Assembly (NCBI GenBank): GCA_038501195.1
Contig: JBBPUQ010000008.1
Coordinates: 1,530,001 to 1,594,000, forward strand
Length of the DNA: 64,000 nt
Origin: Nemania diffusa
Taxonomy: Eukaryota; Ascomycota; Sordariomycetes; Xylariales; Xylariaceae
Direction: 5' to 3'
Shown here: positions 38,098-48,450 of the stretch, piece by piece
Numbering within the stretch: the stretch's first letter is position 1
How the letters are laid out: each line of letters starts with the position of its first letter
Made by a program: the position numbers and the translations under genes
The notes under the pieces: model-generated
Databases searched by the model: none
What the model saw: the letters and a program-made list of their open reading frames with translations, nothing else
What the model was told of the DNA's origin: nothing

Positions 38098-38597
38098 ATG
38101 CCAGTTCCTTTCGAGGCCTTGATTCCCTATGGAATCATTATCGCCGTAAGCCCCCCGACGTGGACAAATTGACGACATGTATGAGTTTCTGAAGGCATAT
38201 AGATGTTCGGTGCAACAGGTGCTGGACTGTCGAAAATTAGACACTGGCAAAACGGCAATAAGCGACCTCGCCGGACCCTTGATCAATGGGATAGAGTAGG
38301 TTGCCGAACATAAACGACATCGACTAAATGCTAACGTTCGTCTCAGCAAAGTACGAACTCCCACCGAATACGCACTCTATTCTTGCGGCTGAAAAACTGA
38401 CATGGCGGAATCCGCAGTGATGGACCGAGACCGGAGATTGACGGGATCATTACGAGGACAAAGCGACGAAGCGGCAGCACCTGCTGGCTTCGAACTCAAT
38501 AATCCTTGGACAGTATGTTATATTACGGCGCTGTTGAGGAAATTAAGTAGCAGTTACTAATTCGGGCATCAACTAGACTGAGAAGCGATTTGCGTAG
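38098..38597 (+). CDS. NADH:ubiquinone oxidoreductase small accessory subunit (NDUFA1/9.5-9.8 kDa type)
   Basis: Small single-span membrane subunit of mitochondrial complex I. It is too finely split to appear as a long frame. Exons proposed: 38098-38145, 38203-38295, 38347-38350, 38418-38512 and 38577-38597, giving 86 residues. The protein starts MPVPFEALIPYGIIIAMFG (membrane segment) and continues GLSKIRHWQNG...RTLDQWDRQMMDRDRRLTG, then FELNNPW and a short TEKRFA end. The WxxxMxRDRR core is the family signature shared with animal NDUFA1. The third exon is only 4 nt (CAAA) and is supported by phase, two consensus introns (51 and 67 nt, branches CTAAC and CTGAC) and the conserved QMM. A single longer intron 38300-38417 would give RVVM instead. 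It is convergent with NCS6, 181 bp apart. Confidence 0.88.
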
Positions 38598-38778
38598 GTG
38601 AACGAGCGACGAACGAGCGACAAACAATAGGCGGTACTATAGGAGATTACCTCTACAACCATCAAATACAGCACCAAATGATATCACTTTCTATTAAATC
38701 CTTGCGTATTCATCGGGCATCATTTATCGGAATTCGTACACCCTGCGAAAGTGGTAAAACGCCGGCCGGCCACTAGCT

Positions 38779-40014
38779 TTATATCATGATCTCCGGCCGG
38801 TTCTTATTCAAGCCATCTAAAAGCATGCAAGCTTGGCAGAGCTTCTGACTAGACATATAACCACATTTCTGACAAGTGCCTAATCTCTGCTTTACACTGA
38901 TAGGAAGCTCAGTCTCAGTGGATTTCGGTGGCTCCTCTTTGCTGGATTTCCTGTAATCGTGGCGCGAACTGCCTGCCCTGACAACGAGAGTTACCTCTGT
39001 TTCTAATCCGGCCGCTTCAGCAGCCTCGTTTGCTTTCAGCTCCTTCTCCATGGCTGCCATTTCCCCACCCCCTGATCGGCCATTTGATGAGCCACACCCT
39101 CCGATATTATCCTCCTCGTCGACAGATTGTGATGAGGATGCCTTTCCGTTGCAAACGCAGTTATCTGGTAAAGCACCTGGCACCAACCTAGCCATATCCT
39201 CTCCGCTACGAACAATGTCAAGGATAGCGCTAGGCCGAACACGTTCAAGGTTCTTAATGAGACTTCTGGCACTCCCGCGGAAGGCTTCCGGGCTGTATAT
39301 GCATTCCGTGCTGAAGTAATCCAGTTTTTTGTGATGTGCATATAACACAATCTCCTTTTCGTACGCGTATTTGAGAGGTTTGCTCCGCTTAACTTCACTC
39401 GCATTGCTACCTGTAACAATACTTGTGCTTCGTGATAGGCGCGGGAGATCTCCTCGCAGTAGATTCATGAGAACAGTTTCGGCTACATCGTCTGCGTTGT
39501 GCCCTGTCACAACATGTTTGATACCGAGCATTTTAGCTCCCCGATCCAGTGCTTGTCGCCGGAATACACCACAGTATGTGCAGTTGCCCTTTTTTCCAAT
39601 GGTCTCAACAACTTGGTCCATCGTCCAGCCATAAAGTTCATCGTAGCCAACAATCTTCAGGGGCATATCATATTGCGACGCATTTCTCTTAACGGTTTCA
39701 AGAGAATCATCACGATAGCCTTTAATTCCTTCGTCGATACTCAAGAGGACTAGATCAACCCCATAGTCATGTCTTTCATTTAAAGTCTTTAGTACTGAAG
39801 CTAAGACGGTTGAATCCTTGCCGCCCGATGCGCCGATGGCTACTCTTTCACCGCGAAAGAACAATTGAGACGATGTTATTGTATGGTGAACCTCGTCCTC
39901 GAATACTTGGATAAAACATCCCTTGCAAAGCTTCTGGTGGTTTTTAGGCCGCTTGATTAAAGCTCGCTGGGCGTTACAGATTCCACAGAGCACTGGTGGC
40001 ATCTTCAGATGCAA
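38779..40014 (-). CDS. NCS6: Cytoplasmic tRNA 2-thiolation protein 1 (Ncs6/Ctu1)
   Basis: ATP-pyrophosphatase that, with Ncs2, thiolates the wobble uridine of tRNA Lys, Glu and Gln in the cytoplasm using sulfur from Urm1. A single exon of 411 residues. The N-terminal zinc motif CGIC...CKGC (10-33) is followed by the PP-loop SGGKDS (63-68), the active-site region GNCTYCG (about 144-149), [17 protein letters not shown], and [12 protein letters not shown] Ser/Gly-rich insert at about 285-320 precedes the C-terminal zinc motif [16 protein letters not shown]. The second in-frame ATG (residue 5, MPPVLCG) is an equally likely start. It is divergent from the eL8 gene, and both serve translation. Confidence 0.95.
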   Translation of the reverse strand: MHLKMPPVLCGICNAQRALIKRPKNHQKLCKGCFIQVFEDEVHHTITSSQLFFRGERVAIGASGGKDSTVLASVLKTLNERHDYGVDLVLLSIDEGIKGYRDDSLETVKRNASQYDMPLKIVGYDELYGWTMDQVVETIGKKGNCTYCGVFRRQALDRGAKMLGIKHVVTGHNADDVAETVLMNLLRGDLPRLSRSTSIVTGSNASEVKRSKPLKYAYEKEIVLYAHHKKLDYFSTECIYSPEAFRGSARSLIKNLERVRPSAILDIVRSGEDMARLVPGALPDNCVCNGKASSSQSVDEEDNIGGCGSSNGRSGGGEMAAMEKELKANEAAEAAGLETEVTLVVRAGSSRHDYRKSSKEEPPKSTETELPISVKQRLGTCQKCGYMSSQKLCQACMLLDGLNKNRPEIMI

Positions 40015-40467
40015 AACTATGCCGTGAGGTAAGTTTTTGACAGAGTATCGTGTGTGTTTCCTCTATTATACGATTCTTTTGTCACAAAACGACTTGATGG
40101 AGTTGGTTGAATAAAATTCGTAGCCAATGATTCACCAAACTTTGTCTAATCTATGCGTAGAATCTAGATGATAGCGCAGTAAGTACAACAGACAGTGGAT
40201 CAGATTGTAAATACCTTACGTACAGAATACATAGTGGGGTTAACACACCTGCCTATCAAATAGAGGGGCATTAACGCTAGTCTGTTTAGGGAATGGCCTT
40301 AGCCGAAGCGGGACCTCACAAGGTTTGCCGATAATTTGCCAGACCACACAAAATTGCAGGAGTAGTTTTCTTCGGCTGTACGTGACTTTTCTAAAGATAT
40401 TCTTTCTTCACACCTCTCAACTCGGTCGACTTCTTACACTTCACGACTTTACGACCACTCCATCACA
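40015..40467. promoter_or_regulatory. Divergent promoter NCS6 / eL8
   Basis: A 453-bp spacer between two divergent translation genes. The pyrimidine-rich leader at about 40400-40465, just before the eL8 ATG, is typical of fungal ribosomal protein genes. No specific factor site is assigned. Confidence 0.55.
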
Positions 40468-41852
40468 ATGGTAAGCCCCTAATCGCCCATTTCGACGTGC
40501 GTCGGCACTTGAACGGACCTTGAAGAATCATCGCTTCAAGAAATGCAACTTCCGCTTGTCGTCTTCGGACACAAGTGAAGAAATGGCTTGAGCAGGTCCC
40601 GTCGTGCGCTACAAATGCCACGCGGGATCTGTCTCTTTAGAGTTCAAGCAAGATTTCAGTCAATGGAAAACATTCACTGATCTCTTCTTTCTCCATGACC
40701 AGGCCCCCAAAAGCGGAAAGAAGGCTGCGCCGGCCCCATTCGGGTCGAGCAAGAGCTCCAAGAAGGCCCCCAAGGCAAGTAACTCTTCTAATGCCCTCAT
40801 TGCTTCTCGTCTTGGCCTCTCGACCAATACTTTGTTACCAGAACCCTCTCATCGAGAAGCGCCCCCGAAACTTCGGTGTTGGCCAGGACATCCAACCCAA
40901 GCGTAACCTTTCGCGTATGGTGAAGTGGCCCGAGTATGTTCGGCTTCAGCGCCAGCGCAAGGTCCTTGCCCAGCGTCTAAAGGTCCCTCCTGCGATCGCC
41001 CAGTTCCAGTCCACCCTCGACCGCAACACTGCTGCTCAAGTACGTAACCCTAGGCACGGATGTCTTTTTATCGCCGTCATAAATAACCCCATCTTTTCTA
41101 CCTGAGACCAATTACTAACTTGGGATAAAATAGCTCTTCAAGCTCCTCAACAAGTACAGACCGGAGACCAAGGGTGGTAAGTGACCTATGTTCCTGAGAT
41201 ATTTCGTTCTACTTGTATCCGAAGCAAGAGTCACCGTCTAGCTATTCCTCTTCGCAATTATTTCTACATAAACCGAAGTTTCAAAAGCCTTAGCCATGAA
41301 AGCATGTACTAAGTATCGTATTTGCAGAGAAGAAGGAGCGACTAGTCAAGGAGGCCACCGCTATTAAGGAGGGTGGTAAGAAGGAGGATGTCAGCAAGAA
41401 GCCCTACACCGTGAAGTACGGTCTCAACCACGTTGTCGGCCTCATTGAGAACAAGAAGACCTCGCTGGTCTTGATTCCCAACGATGTCGACCCCATTGAG
41501 CTAGTAGTGTTCTTGCCAGCTCTCTGCCGCAAGTTCGGCGTCCCTTATGCCATCGTCAAGGGCAAGGCCAGACTCGGCACCGTCGTCCATAAGAAGGTTT
41601 GTGACCATGAATATACCGGTACTCTAAGCAGTTTGCTAATAAAACAAATAGACTGCTGCCGTATTGGCCCTCACTGAAGTCCGCTCTGAGGACAAGACTG
41701 AGCTCTCCAAGGTGATCAGCGCTATCAAGGAGGGCTACCTAGCCAACACTGAGGCCAGCCGGAAGCAGTGGGGTGGTGGTATCATGGGTGAGAAGGCTAA
41801 CAAGCGCATTGAGAAGAAGAAGAAGGCTCTTGAGTCGGCCATTAAGATTTAA
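40468..41852 (+). CDS. RPL8: 60S ribosomal protein eL8 (L8/L7a)
   Basis: Large-subunit ribosomal protein that binds near 5.8S/25S rRNA. Six exons: 40468-40470, 40703-40774, 40842-41039, 41134-41176, 41328-41596 and 41652-41852, giving 261 residues. The first coding exon is only the ATG, a common layout in fungal ribosomal protein genes. The protein starts [15 protein letters not shown] and includes [19 protein letters not shown], the L7Ae-fold core [12 protein letters not shown]...[20 protein letters not shown], and [19 protein letters not shown] near the end. Intron 2 has a GC donor (AAG/GCAAGT) at 40775; the nearby GT choice breaks the frame. Intron 4 is the longest internal one at 151 nt. 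Confidence 0.96.
40775..40841 (+). other. GC-AG intron in the eL8 gene
   Basis: A 67-nt intron with donor GCAAGT and acceptor ACCAG. The flanking exons join in phase 0 to give [14 protein letters not shown], as expected for the family. The only alternative GT (40779) would leave one extra base and shift the frame. Confidence 0.85.
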
Positions 41853-43428
41853 ATTTAAATCTTTGCATTGGGTCATGAAGGGCACAGGAGTTCTTAGCTT
41901 TGCACGGTTTCGGCGTTGGAGGAGGTAAAATGGAATACCAACCTGTGGATTTGCAAATTACTATTCCACGCTCGGGAGCCTATGAATGACAACCAAAGTG
42001 AAGCCTACCTAAACTGAAATGATTGAGCCAAGCTAATAAGCATTTGACCGCCTTCCTGTCACGTGCGGGCCCGTAGGCGCCCACCCCTGTCCGTGCAACC
42101 GCGCTATAATGCTTTTATCCATGTTGCTTTTGCTTAGCTGTGCCTTGGTATTGAGACTCTAGACAGGCCGTGATCCAAGCAAGCTTGCTTGGCTAATGCA
42201 TATTATAAACGTGGGGATAGATTATGTGGCTCATCTTATACATATTCTACTCTCTCGAACAACGCGAGTCGCATCGGTTCTCACGTCGTCGTCGATCATT
42301 CAAGCTGATAATACTCTGCAATAGCTCTCGGTTCAGTGCACCTTGAACACCTACATATTCTTTCAGATGCCTGCATTGATTCCAATGATCTTCAAAAGTA
42401 GTCTAGTCAGCGGGCTCGTCGGCTGTATGATTTGAATCTCGCTATGTTGCAGGCGGCATACGCCTCGCCATTTTCTAATCTCCCAGGCCCCCAGGGGGAT
42501 TTGGTTTCTGGGGTGAAGCATGGCCCAGCCTAACGGTGCTTATCATAGTCCCTACACCGACATCCATGTGTAGTGAGTTTTCAGCAATGGTTATCTATGG
42601 ATGTACAAGGCTCGCTTACTCTTTAGGAGCCGATCTGTATGTAGGTAATATTGAGATATGATGGGTATATGTGATACTGCTTCTGCATATGGCAAGTCCT
42701 CCCGATTCATACGACAAATACATACATACATCTATTGCTTTCTTCCTACTGTGGTTCCTGCATGTGAGGGATCCCCGGCACGTCTCATCCCAAACAAACC
42801 AGCGCAAGCCAAGGATTGGTGTGTGACCTTGAATAGATAGACCCGGCCTGCCGGACATTACTGCTGAAATCCCATGCCACCTAGCTATGTATAGATAGGA
42901 CGCGGGAGGGTGGTGCGGAGGAGTATTACCTACCTACTGGGACACGTCTATCTAATATCTCATTCCTCCCGGGCTCACTCAGCGCCAGATGTCCACTTTA
43001 GCTTTGTTTTAAGCTTTTTAGATCTTGCTTAATGATACAGCCTCACATTGAGTAACGGCCTTTCATATCAAGTGCGCTGAATGTTGAAAAGCGTTACATC
43101 GATCCAACGGTATCCCCCCCTCTCAAGCCTGAGACGGGTCTTCCGGACTCAGCTTCACCAGTCCTAGGCGTACTTTGGAGTTGAGCGATTTGCTGGATAG
43201 GTCGACAGGAGGAGAAGCGCCCCGTTTGTAATCGAAACGTACGAGTGGGATATTCGGCCATCATCTTCATCTCGGTATTCCCCGGACATTGACACCCAAG
43301 AGCTCGTCAGCTCGCCCCTCGGGTTTAATCCCTCACCGTTGGCACTTTGGCGATTCCGTCCGTCCAGCGCGGGCCAAGACGAAGAACTATTCGACGACGA
43401 CTTCTCTCAACTCAAGCAACATTAAATC
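41853..43428. other. Intergenic region eL8 / carbonic anhydrase
   Basis: About 1.6 kb without a recognised gene. It holds the eL8 3' UTR and the carbonic anhydrase promoter. A few TAGGTA-type words occur near 42640 and 42930. Confidence 0.6.
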
Positions 43429-44620
43429 ATGCCCCACCATCGTGAGTTCATGAGCCCCCCTCCTTCGCCACTCCGGCGATGTCCGTATCATAGCAAACAC
43501 CTCGCGCGCGCGGTTTGCTTGCCAGCTATATGCCTATATAAACATCGTTGAGGGATTTTGAGATCGCATGGAGACTACAGATTGCATTGCTAATCATGGA
43601 CTTGCCAGAGGATTCCTTCACCTATGCGCTGAGCTCTAATCAGGCCTGGGCGGGATATAAAGCTCATCAGAATCCTGATTTCTTCCCGAGACTGGCGACA
43701 GGACAATCGCCAGAGATCCGTGAGTGCATCCGAACCTACGAGGATTGAGTTTAGTGGCCGATGCCCTTATCTATCCTACATCCCTGTATCTTGCATCTTG
43801 CATCCATCGGTGCCGTTGTTGTTCGCTACCACGTGCGACTGACTGCGACTGACGCGACTCGGCGCCTTGGCTAACCATCGGAACCAACCACCGCAGTATG
43901 GCTCGGCTGCTCCGACTCGCGCTGCCCCGAGACGACGATCCTTGGCCTGCAGCCCGGTGACGTCTTCGTACACCGCAACATCGCCAACATCATCTCGCCC
44001 ACCGACATCAACACCTCGGCCGTCATCGAGTACGCAGTCGACCAGCTCAAGGTGAAGCATGTGGTGCTTTGCGGGCATTCGGCATGCGGCGGCGCGGCGG
44101 CTGCGCTCGGCGACATGCGCGTGGGAGGCGTGCTCGACACCTGGCTGACGCCGCTCAAGGCGATTCGCAATGCGAACAAGGACGAGTTGATGGCGATTAG
44201 GGACGAGAAGGCGCGGGCTATCCGCATCGCCGAGTTGAATGTTGAGGCGGGCGTCAAGGTGCTATTGGCTAATATAACAATTCACGAGTACGTATTCCTT
44301 ACATTGTTTTTTGTCTTCATATCTCTCCTGTCTTTGGACAACACAATTCTTACTTCTGTATACTTAATCTTGAAGCGATCCAAGAATATGGAATCGGGAT
44401 TTTCTAACACCTAAACTCGTATAGCGCGATCCGAGACAGGGGACTACAGGTCCATGGCATCCTGTTCGATATCGGTTCAGGACGAATCCGGGACTTGGGA
44501 TTCGGCACAGATAAGAAAGCTCACAAGCACGGATTGAGCGAGGATGACACCGAAGTTGTTCGAGGTAATCACGGCATGCTTGTGTTTAGGAACAACGGCG
44601 CCAGCATGCACGTCCAGTGA
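43429..44620 (+). CDS. Beta-class carbonic anhydrase
   Basis: Zinc enzyme interconverting CO2 and bicarbonate, needed in fungi for growth at ambient CO2. Exons 43429-43441, 43609-43719, 43897-44287 and 44425-44620 give 236 residues. The first exon is 13 nt (MPHH plus one base). Its 167-nt intron ends at CCAG with branch CTAAT 15 bases before, giving MPHHQDSFTYALSSNQAWAGYK. Zinc ligands are Cys46 (in GCSDSR), His102 and Cys105 (in CGHSACGG), and the Asp48/Arg50 dyad is present. The C terminus VVRGNHGMLVFRNN is family-typical. There is no targeting peptide, so it is probably cytosolic. A later start at 43596 (MDLPEDSF) is possible but leaves the upstream consensus unused. Confidence 0.93.
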
Positions 44621-45697
44621 AGGACTAACTGGATGAGCACTTGTGATTCTTGGCGGGGGGGTTTTTCTTGTTGGGAGGTCGCTACAATCAACTTGTGATG
44701 TTTTACGGCAGATTGGTCACTGGTTTGACGGCTCGGGGTTTTGAGCACGTCGGAGCTTTGGAGCTTGGAGCGATCGGATAACATGATTGGGACAAATTGG
44801 GAGTTTCTTTGTACGGCCCGACTGAGCAGGCCGGATGGTGAACACCGTCATAAGGTGCGGTTTCTTGGAGCGGTTTCTTGGCTCGGCTAGGATTTCTAGT
44901 CATACATACAAGTAGCAAAACAAGAGGATGTCATATTCCCTCACTATATATATAAATAGGTATCGTCGGCTACATTGATCTTTATCGAAGAGCACACCTC
45001 CTCTCACCTCCTCTTGCCAAGTGCAAATGCAAATGCCAATGCCAATGCCAAGAATAAACACGGGCGGGGATTTATCCAATAGATACCGACCTAATGCCAA
45101 GGGTACCAAGTTATAGGCATCCGTGGATGCATGCGTGTGCTCTGTGAGAGTGCTGTAATTAATATTACAGCGTAAAGTGGTACAATGTATCATGCAGGAA
45201 CACAATTAACAAGAGACCCCGCTATCTCACGTCATGGTTCAACTATAGGTAGCACTTGTCAAGGTAGCTCGAGTAGCTCACCGGGAAGTTGCAACCTCCA
45301 TGGCGGGGTAGCTTGTTTCCCCGATATCCAAGAAGTAGACTAAATCACTACCTCCTCCAGACAGGATGGCCAAGAGACACCAGAGGCACTAGGCATGTAG
45401 GCAGGTAGGGAGGGACAGAAGGTCCGACGTTCCTGCCTATATGGCTCGCAATGGTGGAAATCACTTGGCTTTAGGTTAGGTAAGGCCGTCTTTGCCGTCA
45501 TTACCTTTCATCGAAGAACCATCACTGTATCCATCTCCCTCCGTCTCTACGCCTATCTCTAGGTTTACACAAAAGCCATAGTCGCACACCAACAACCCTC
45601 ACAATCCACAGCTGGCCCGCAACATAGAGTACCCTAGTTACTCAATTGGCTCCGCGTCATCAATATAATCAAACGAAAAGAGCCGAACCGAGTGGCA
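44621..45697. other. Intergenic region
   Basis: About 1.1 kb with no recognised gene, holding the carbonic anhydrase 3' end and the promoter of the next gene. A short repeated hexamer, AATGCC/AATGCA, occurs at about 45022-45050. Confidence 0.6.
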
Positions 45698-47712
45698 ATG
45701 TCCCTTGCTGTGCTATCTGATGAGGTCATCAACGACCTGCTCGAGAACCTTACTCGCGAAGAGGCCGAGAGCTTCGAGGATGCACTGAAGAGTGCCCTTC
45801 ACGAATACTCGACAGGAACGCAAGCAATTAACACGAGCCTATACAACCAGCCGGAGCGGAGCTCTGCCTATTCGGATCGGACTGGAGCAACTACGCTGTT
45901 TATGCCTTCAATTAGTCCCGTTGGTCATGGAATTAAGGGTCAGTCACTATAGAAAGGAAAAGAAAGAAAATCTCCCCCAAGACGTAGAATGTAGCTAATA
46001 TCGTCGTCCAATGTCCACAGTTGTAACCGTCTCCACGCCACATACGAACCCATCGCTCCCTGTTATCAAGCCTACCGGTTCGTTAACACTGTATTCGCCC
46101 GAAGGCACGCCCATCGGTTTCCTCCACGCGCAAACCCTCACGGCATTTCGTACCGCGCTTGCCTCTTCATGCTTGTTAGTCAAGCGGACAAATGTTCGGA
46201 CGCTCACCGTTTTCGGTTGTGGATTACAGGCATACTGGCATGTCCGTCTAGCACTTGGTATGTATTTAACCCTATCGCTCCAGTTTCCTGGGCCTTTGTT
46301 TCTAGGATAATTCATTTTAGTCGAGAACTAATATTTACTGCAGTATGTAACCCCTTATTTCTAAGACGAACGTGGCGACATGTCGGATAAGTCTAGAAAA
46401 TCAGACTTGAGAAACTGACACGACATGTTTTTTTTGTTTTAGATGCTACGCGGCGCAACAATCCGGGTCGTGAACATAATCAACCGGCAATTCAGTGAAA
46501 ATGCCAAGCACATCCTTAGACAGTTCTATGCCGTGCCAATGGAAGTGAAGGAGCGCGAAGGTTGGGAACAGGTACAGTTCAGCATGTTGACGCCTGGGTA
46601 CAGCGAGGTGAGTAATTCCCAGAGTATTCTCTTTTTGACCAAGAAACCTTTGGTGTATAAAGGACTCTTTTGGGCTAAATCGTGTCGTCGAAGCTTCATG
46701 TGGCTTCGAAACACACTCATATAACACGCCCAAAATGACCCTCGCTGACACTGAGTGTTGCAGTTCCAGAGATTGCAAAAGGATAACATCCGTGCCGCGG
46801 ATGTTATATACTGCTGCACGCCAAGCAAGGATGAGCTATTTGATGCTAGCATCCTGACCAACCACGAAGGTAGGAGGAAGGGAAGGCTGATCGTTGCTGT
46901 TGGTAGCTATACAAAGGATATGCGCGAGCTACCTAAAGAGCTACTAGCCCAGGCCACACGCACCCATCAACACGGTCATTTCCATTATCACAAGCATGCC
47001 ACTGAGGGAGGTGTGATTGTGGTCGACTCGCTCCATGGCGCTCTCAAGGAAGCCGGCGAAATCATTGATGCTGGTCTAGAGCCTAAACAACTGGTCGAGT
47101 GAGTTTGCTTCAGTCCTCTTTTCTATTATGATCAATCACACCTGCTCAAAGCTAGTCCTTTTGCATTCGAGTAGCGTGGTACATCCGGTGAGGCACTATA
47201 CTAACCAGTAATCTAGACTAGGAGAGCTCACCATGATTAGCCAAGCTGAAGAAGAAGTAGACGAGGAGGACTTGTCACAAGTATCGACCGAAGCAGACTC
47301 CCTCACCGAGTCCATCGATAAGCTAGACTTAACGTCCCAGAGCTCCGCTATGTCGTCAGTCTTCGGGACTAGATCTGCTGACACCGACACGGGTAGCAGT
47401 AAGCGCTCTTCATCGCATAGTCCGTCACACACGAGACACGGAAGTGACATAACTCCGGCGCGGACGGCTAGCCCGAGTGGGTTTCACCTACCGTCCTTTC
47501 GGCACCACAGGCGCACCATGAGCCAGCGATCGTCAGCAGAGGAAAAAGAAACCCGGAAACACGACGATCATCTGGCGCGCTGGCTTACTTCTGGGAACGT
47601 CATATATAAGAGTGTAGGTCTCGGCCTGATGGATCTTGTGGTTGGGCTTGAGGTCATCAAACTCGCGAATGCGAGAGGCGTAGGGACTCACGTCGAGAAT
47701 TTCTCCCCGTAG
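45698..47712 (+). CDS. Ornithine cyclodeaminase/mu-crystallin family protein (one-base frame conflict)
   Basis: NAD(P)-dependent Rossmann-fold family, including ornithine cyclodeaminases and ketimine reductases. The substrate is unknown here. Exons read as 45698-45938, 46021-46257, 46443-46607, 46764-47098 and 47217-47712, about 491 residues. Family marks are GATTLFMPS, IKPTGSLTLYSPEGTPIGFLHA, the nucleotide loop VFGCGLQAYWHVRLAL, ADVIYCCTPS and IVAVGSYTKDMRELP. A Ser/Glu-rich insert of about 100 residues precedes the conserved ending LGLMDLVVGLEV. The exon 2/3 junction does not keep frame: exon 2 ends CTT-G before GTATGT, while exon 3 begins ATGCTACGC in frame. One extra base results with canonical sites. 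This could be a real frameshift, a sequencing error or non-canonical splicing. All other junctions keep frame. Confidence 0.85.
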
Positions 47713-48450
47713 GGTATGGAGGAGTTTCAATGTGATTGCACTATCGCCTAGACGATTATGGAGATCATTGCGACAATGACGGCAACGATGAACAGAGCAA
47801 CGATAGATTATCAACTGATGCTCGTGCTCCGCCCAGCGCAGTCGATTCCACACCGTCAGAATTTTCGTGGCTCCTAGTTGTATCAGGGGTATACAGTTTC
47901 CAGACCATAGTCTGAACACTGAGATTCCGAAGACCAGGCTAGGAACTCAGATGCTTTGTTAATTATCTATGGAAGGTATTCAATCCCTACCGACCAGGTT
48001 AACGATGCCATCTAAAAGTGGTTTGCTCATTATTCCTGTGGCTATGTGGAATGCACAGTTGAGAGAGCGGGAAATAGAAAACGCCGGTCACGATAGTGCC
48101 AGGTTGAATTGCAATATATAAACCTGGAGAACTGACTTACTCAACTTTGTTCCTTATTCCTTTGATTGACGATCTAGCAGAATTGTTAGATTATAGATGA
48201 TGCATACACACCTATAAAATAGGTAGCATCACAGATTGTGAATATTGTCGTTGTTGTCTCGGCATATATTCAACTCGAAAAACCCTACGTGCAGGTTTAA
48301 TAGAGGTGTCGACTGAGATTGACATTTATCCTAATATACATAAACAGATACAATGTTTATCTTCAACTCAGCCCCGACTAAACCCTAGCTTCGTTTCTAT
48401 CTGCTAGTCCTACATCATCCATTCATTCAGCTTTTGTACAGCGTGCCCGG
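47713..48450. other. Intergenic region between convergent genes
   Basis: About 740 bp between two 3' ends. No gene was recognised. Confidence 0.6.

Noticed and set aside
46258..46442. A microexon inside the ornithine cyclodeaminase intron that would fix the frame
   Set aside because: I listed the AG...GT pairs. Candidates with the right phase either contain a stop, need a 26-nt intron, or insert residues not expected in the conserved RLALxLRG.
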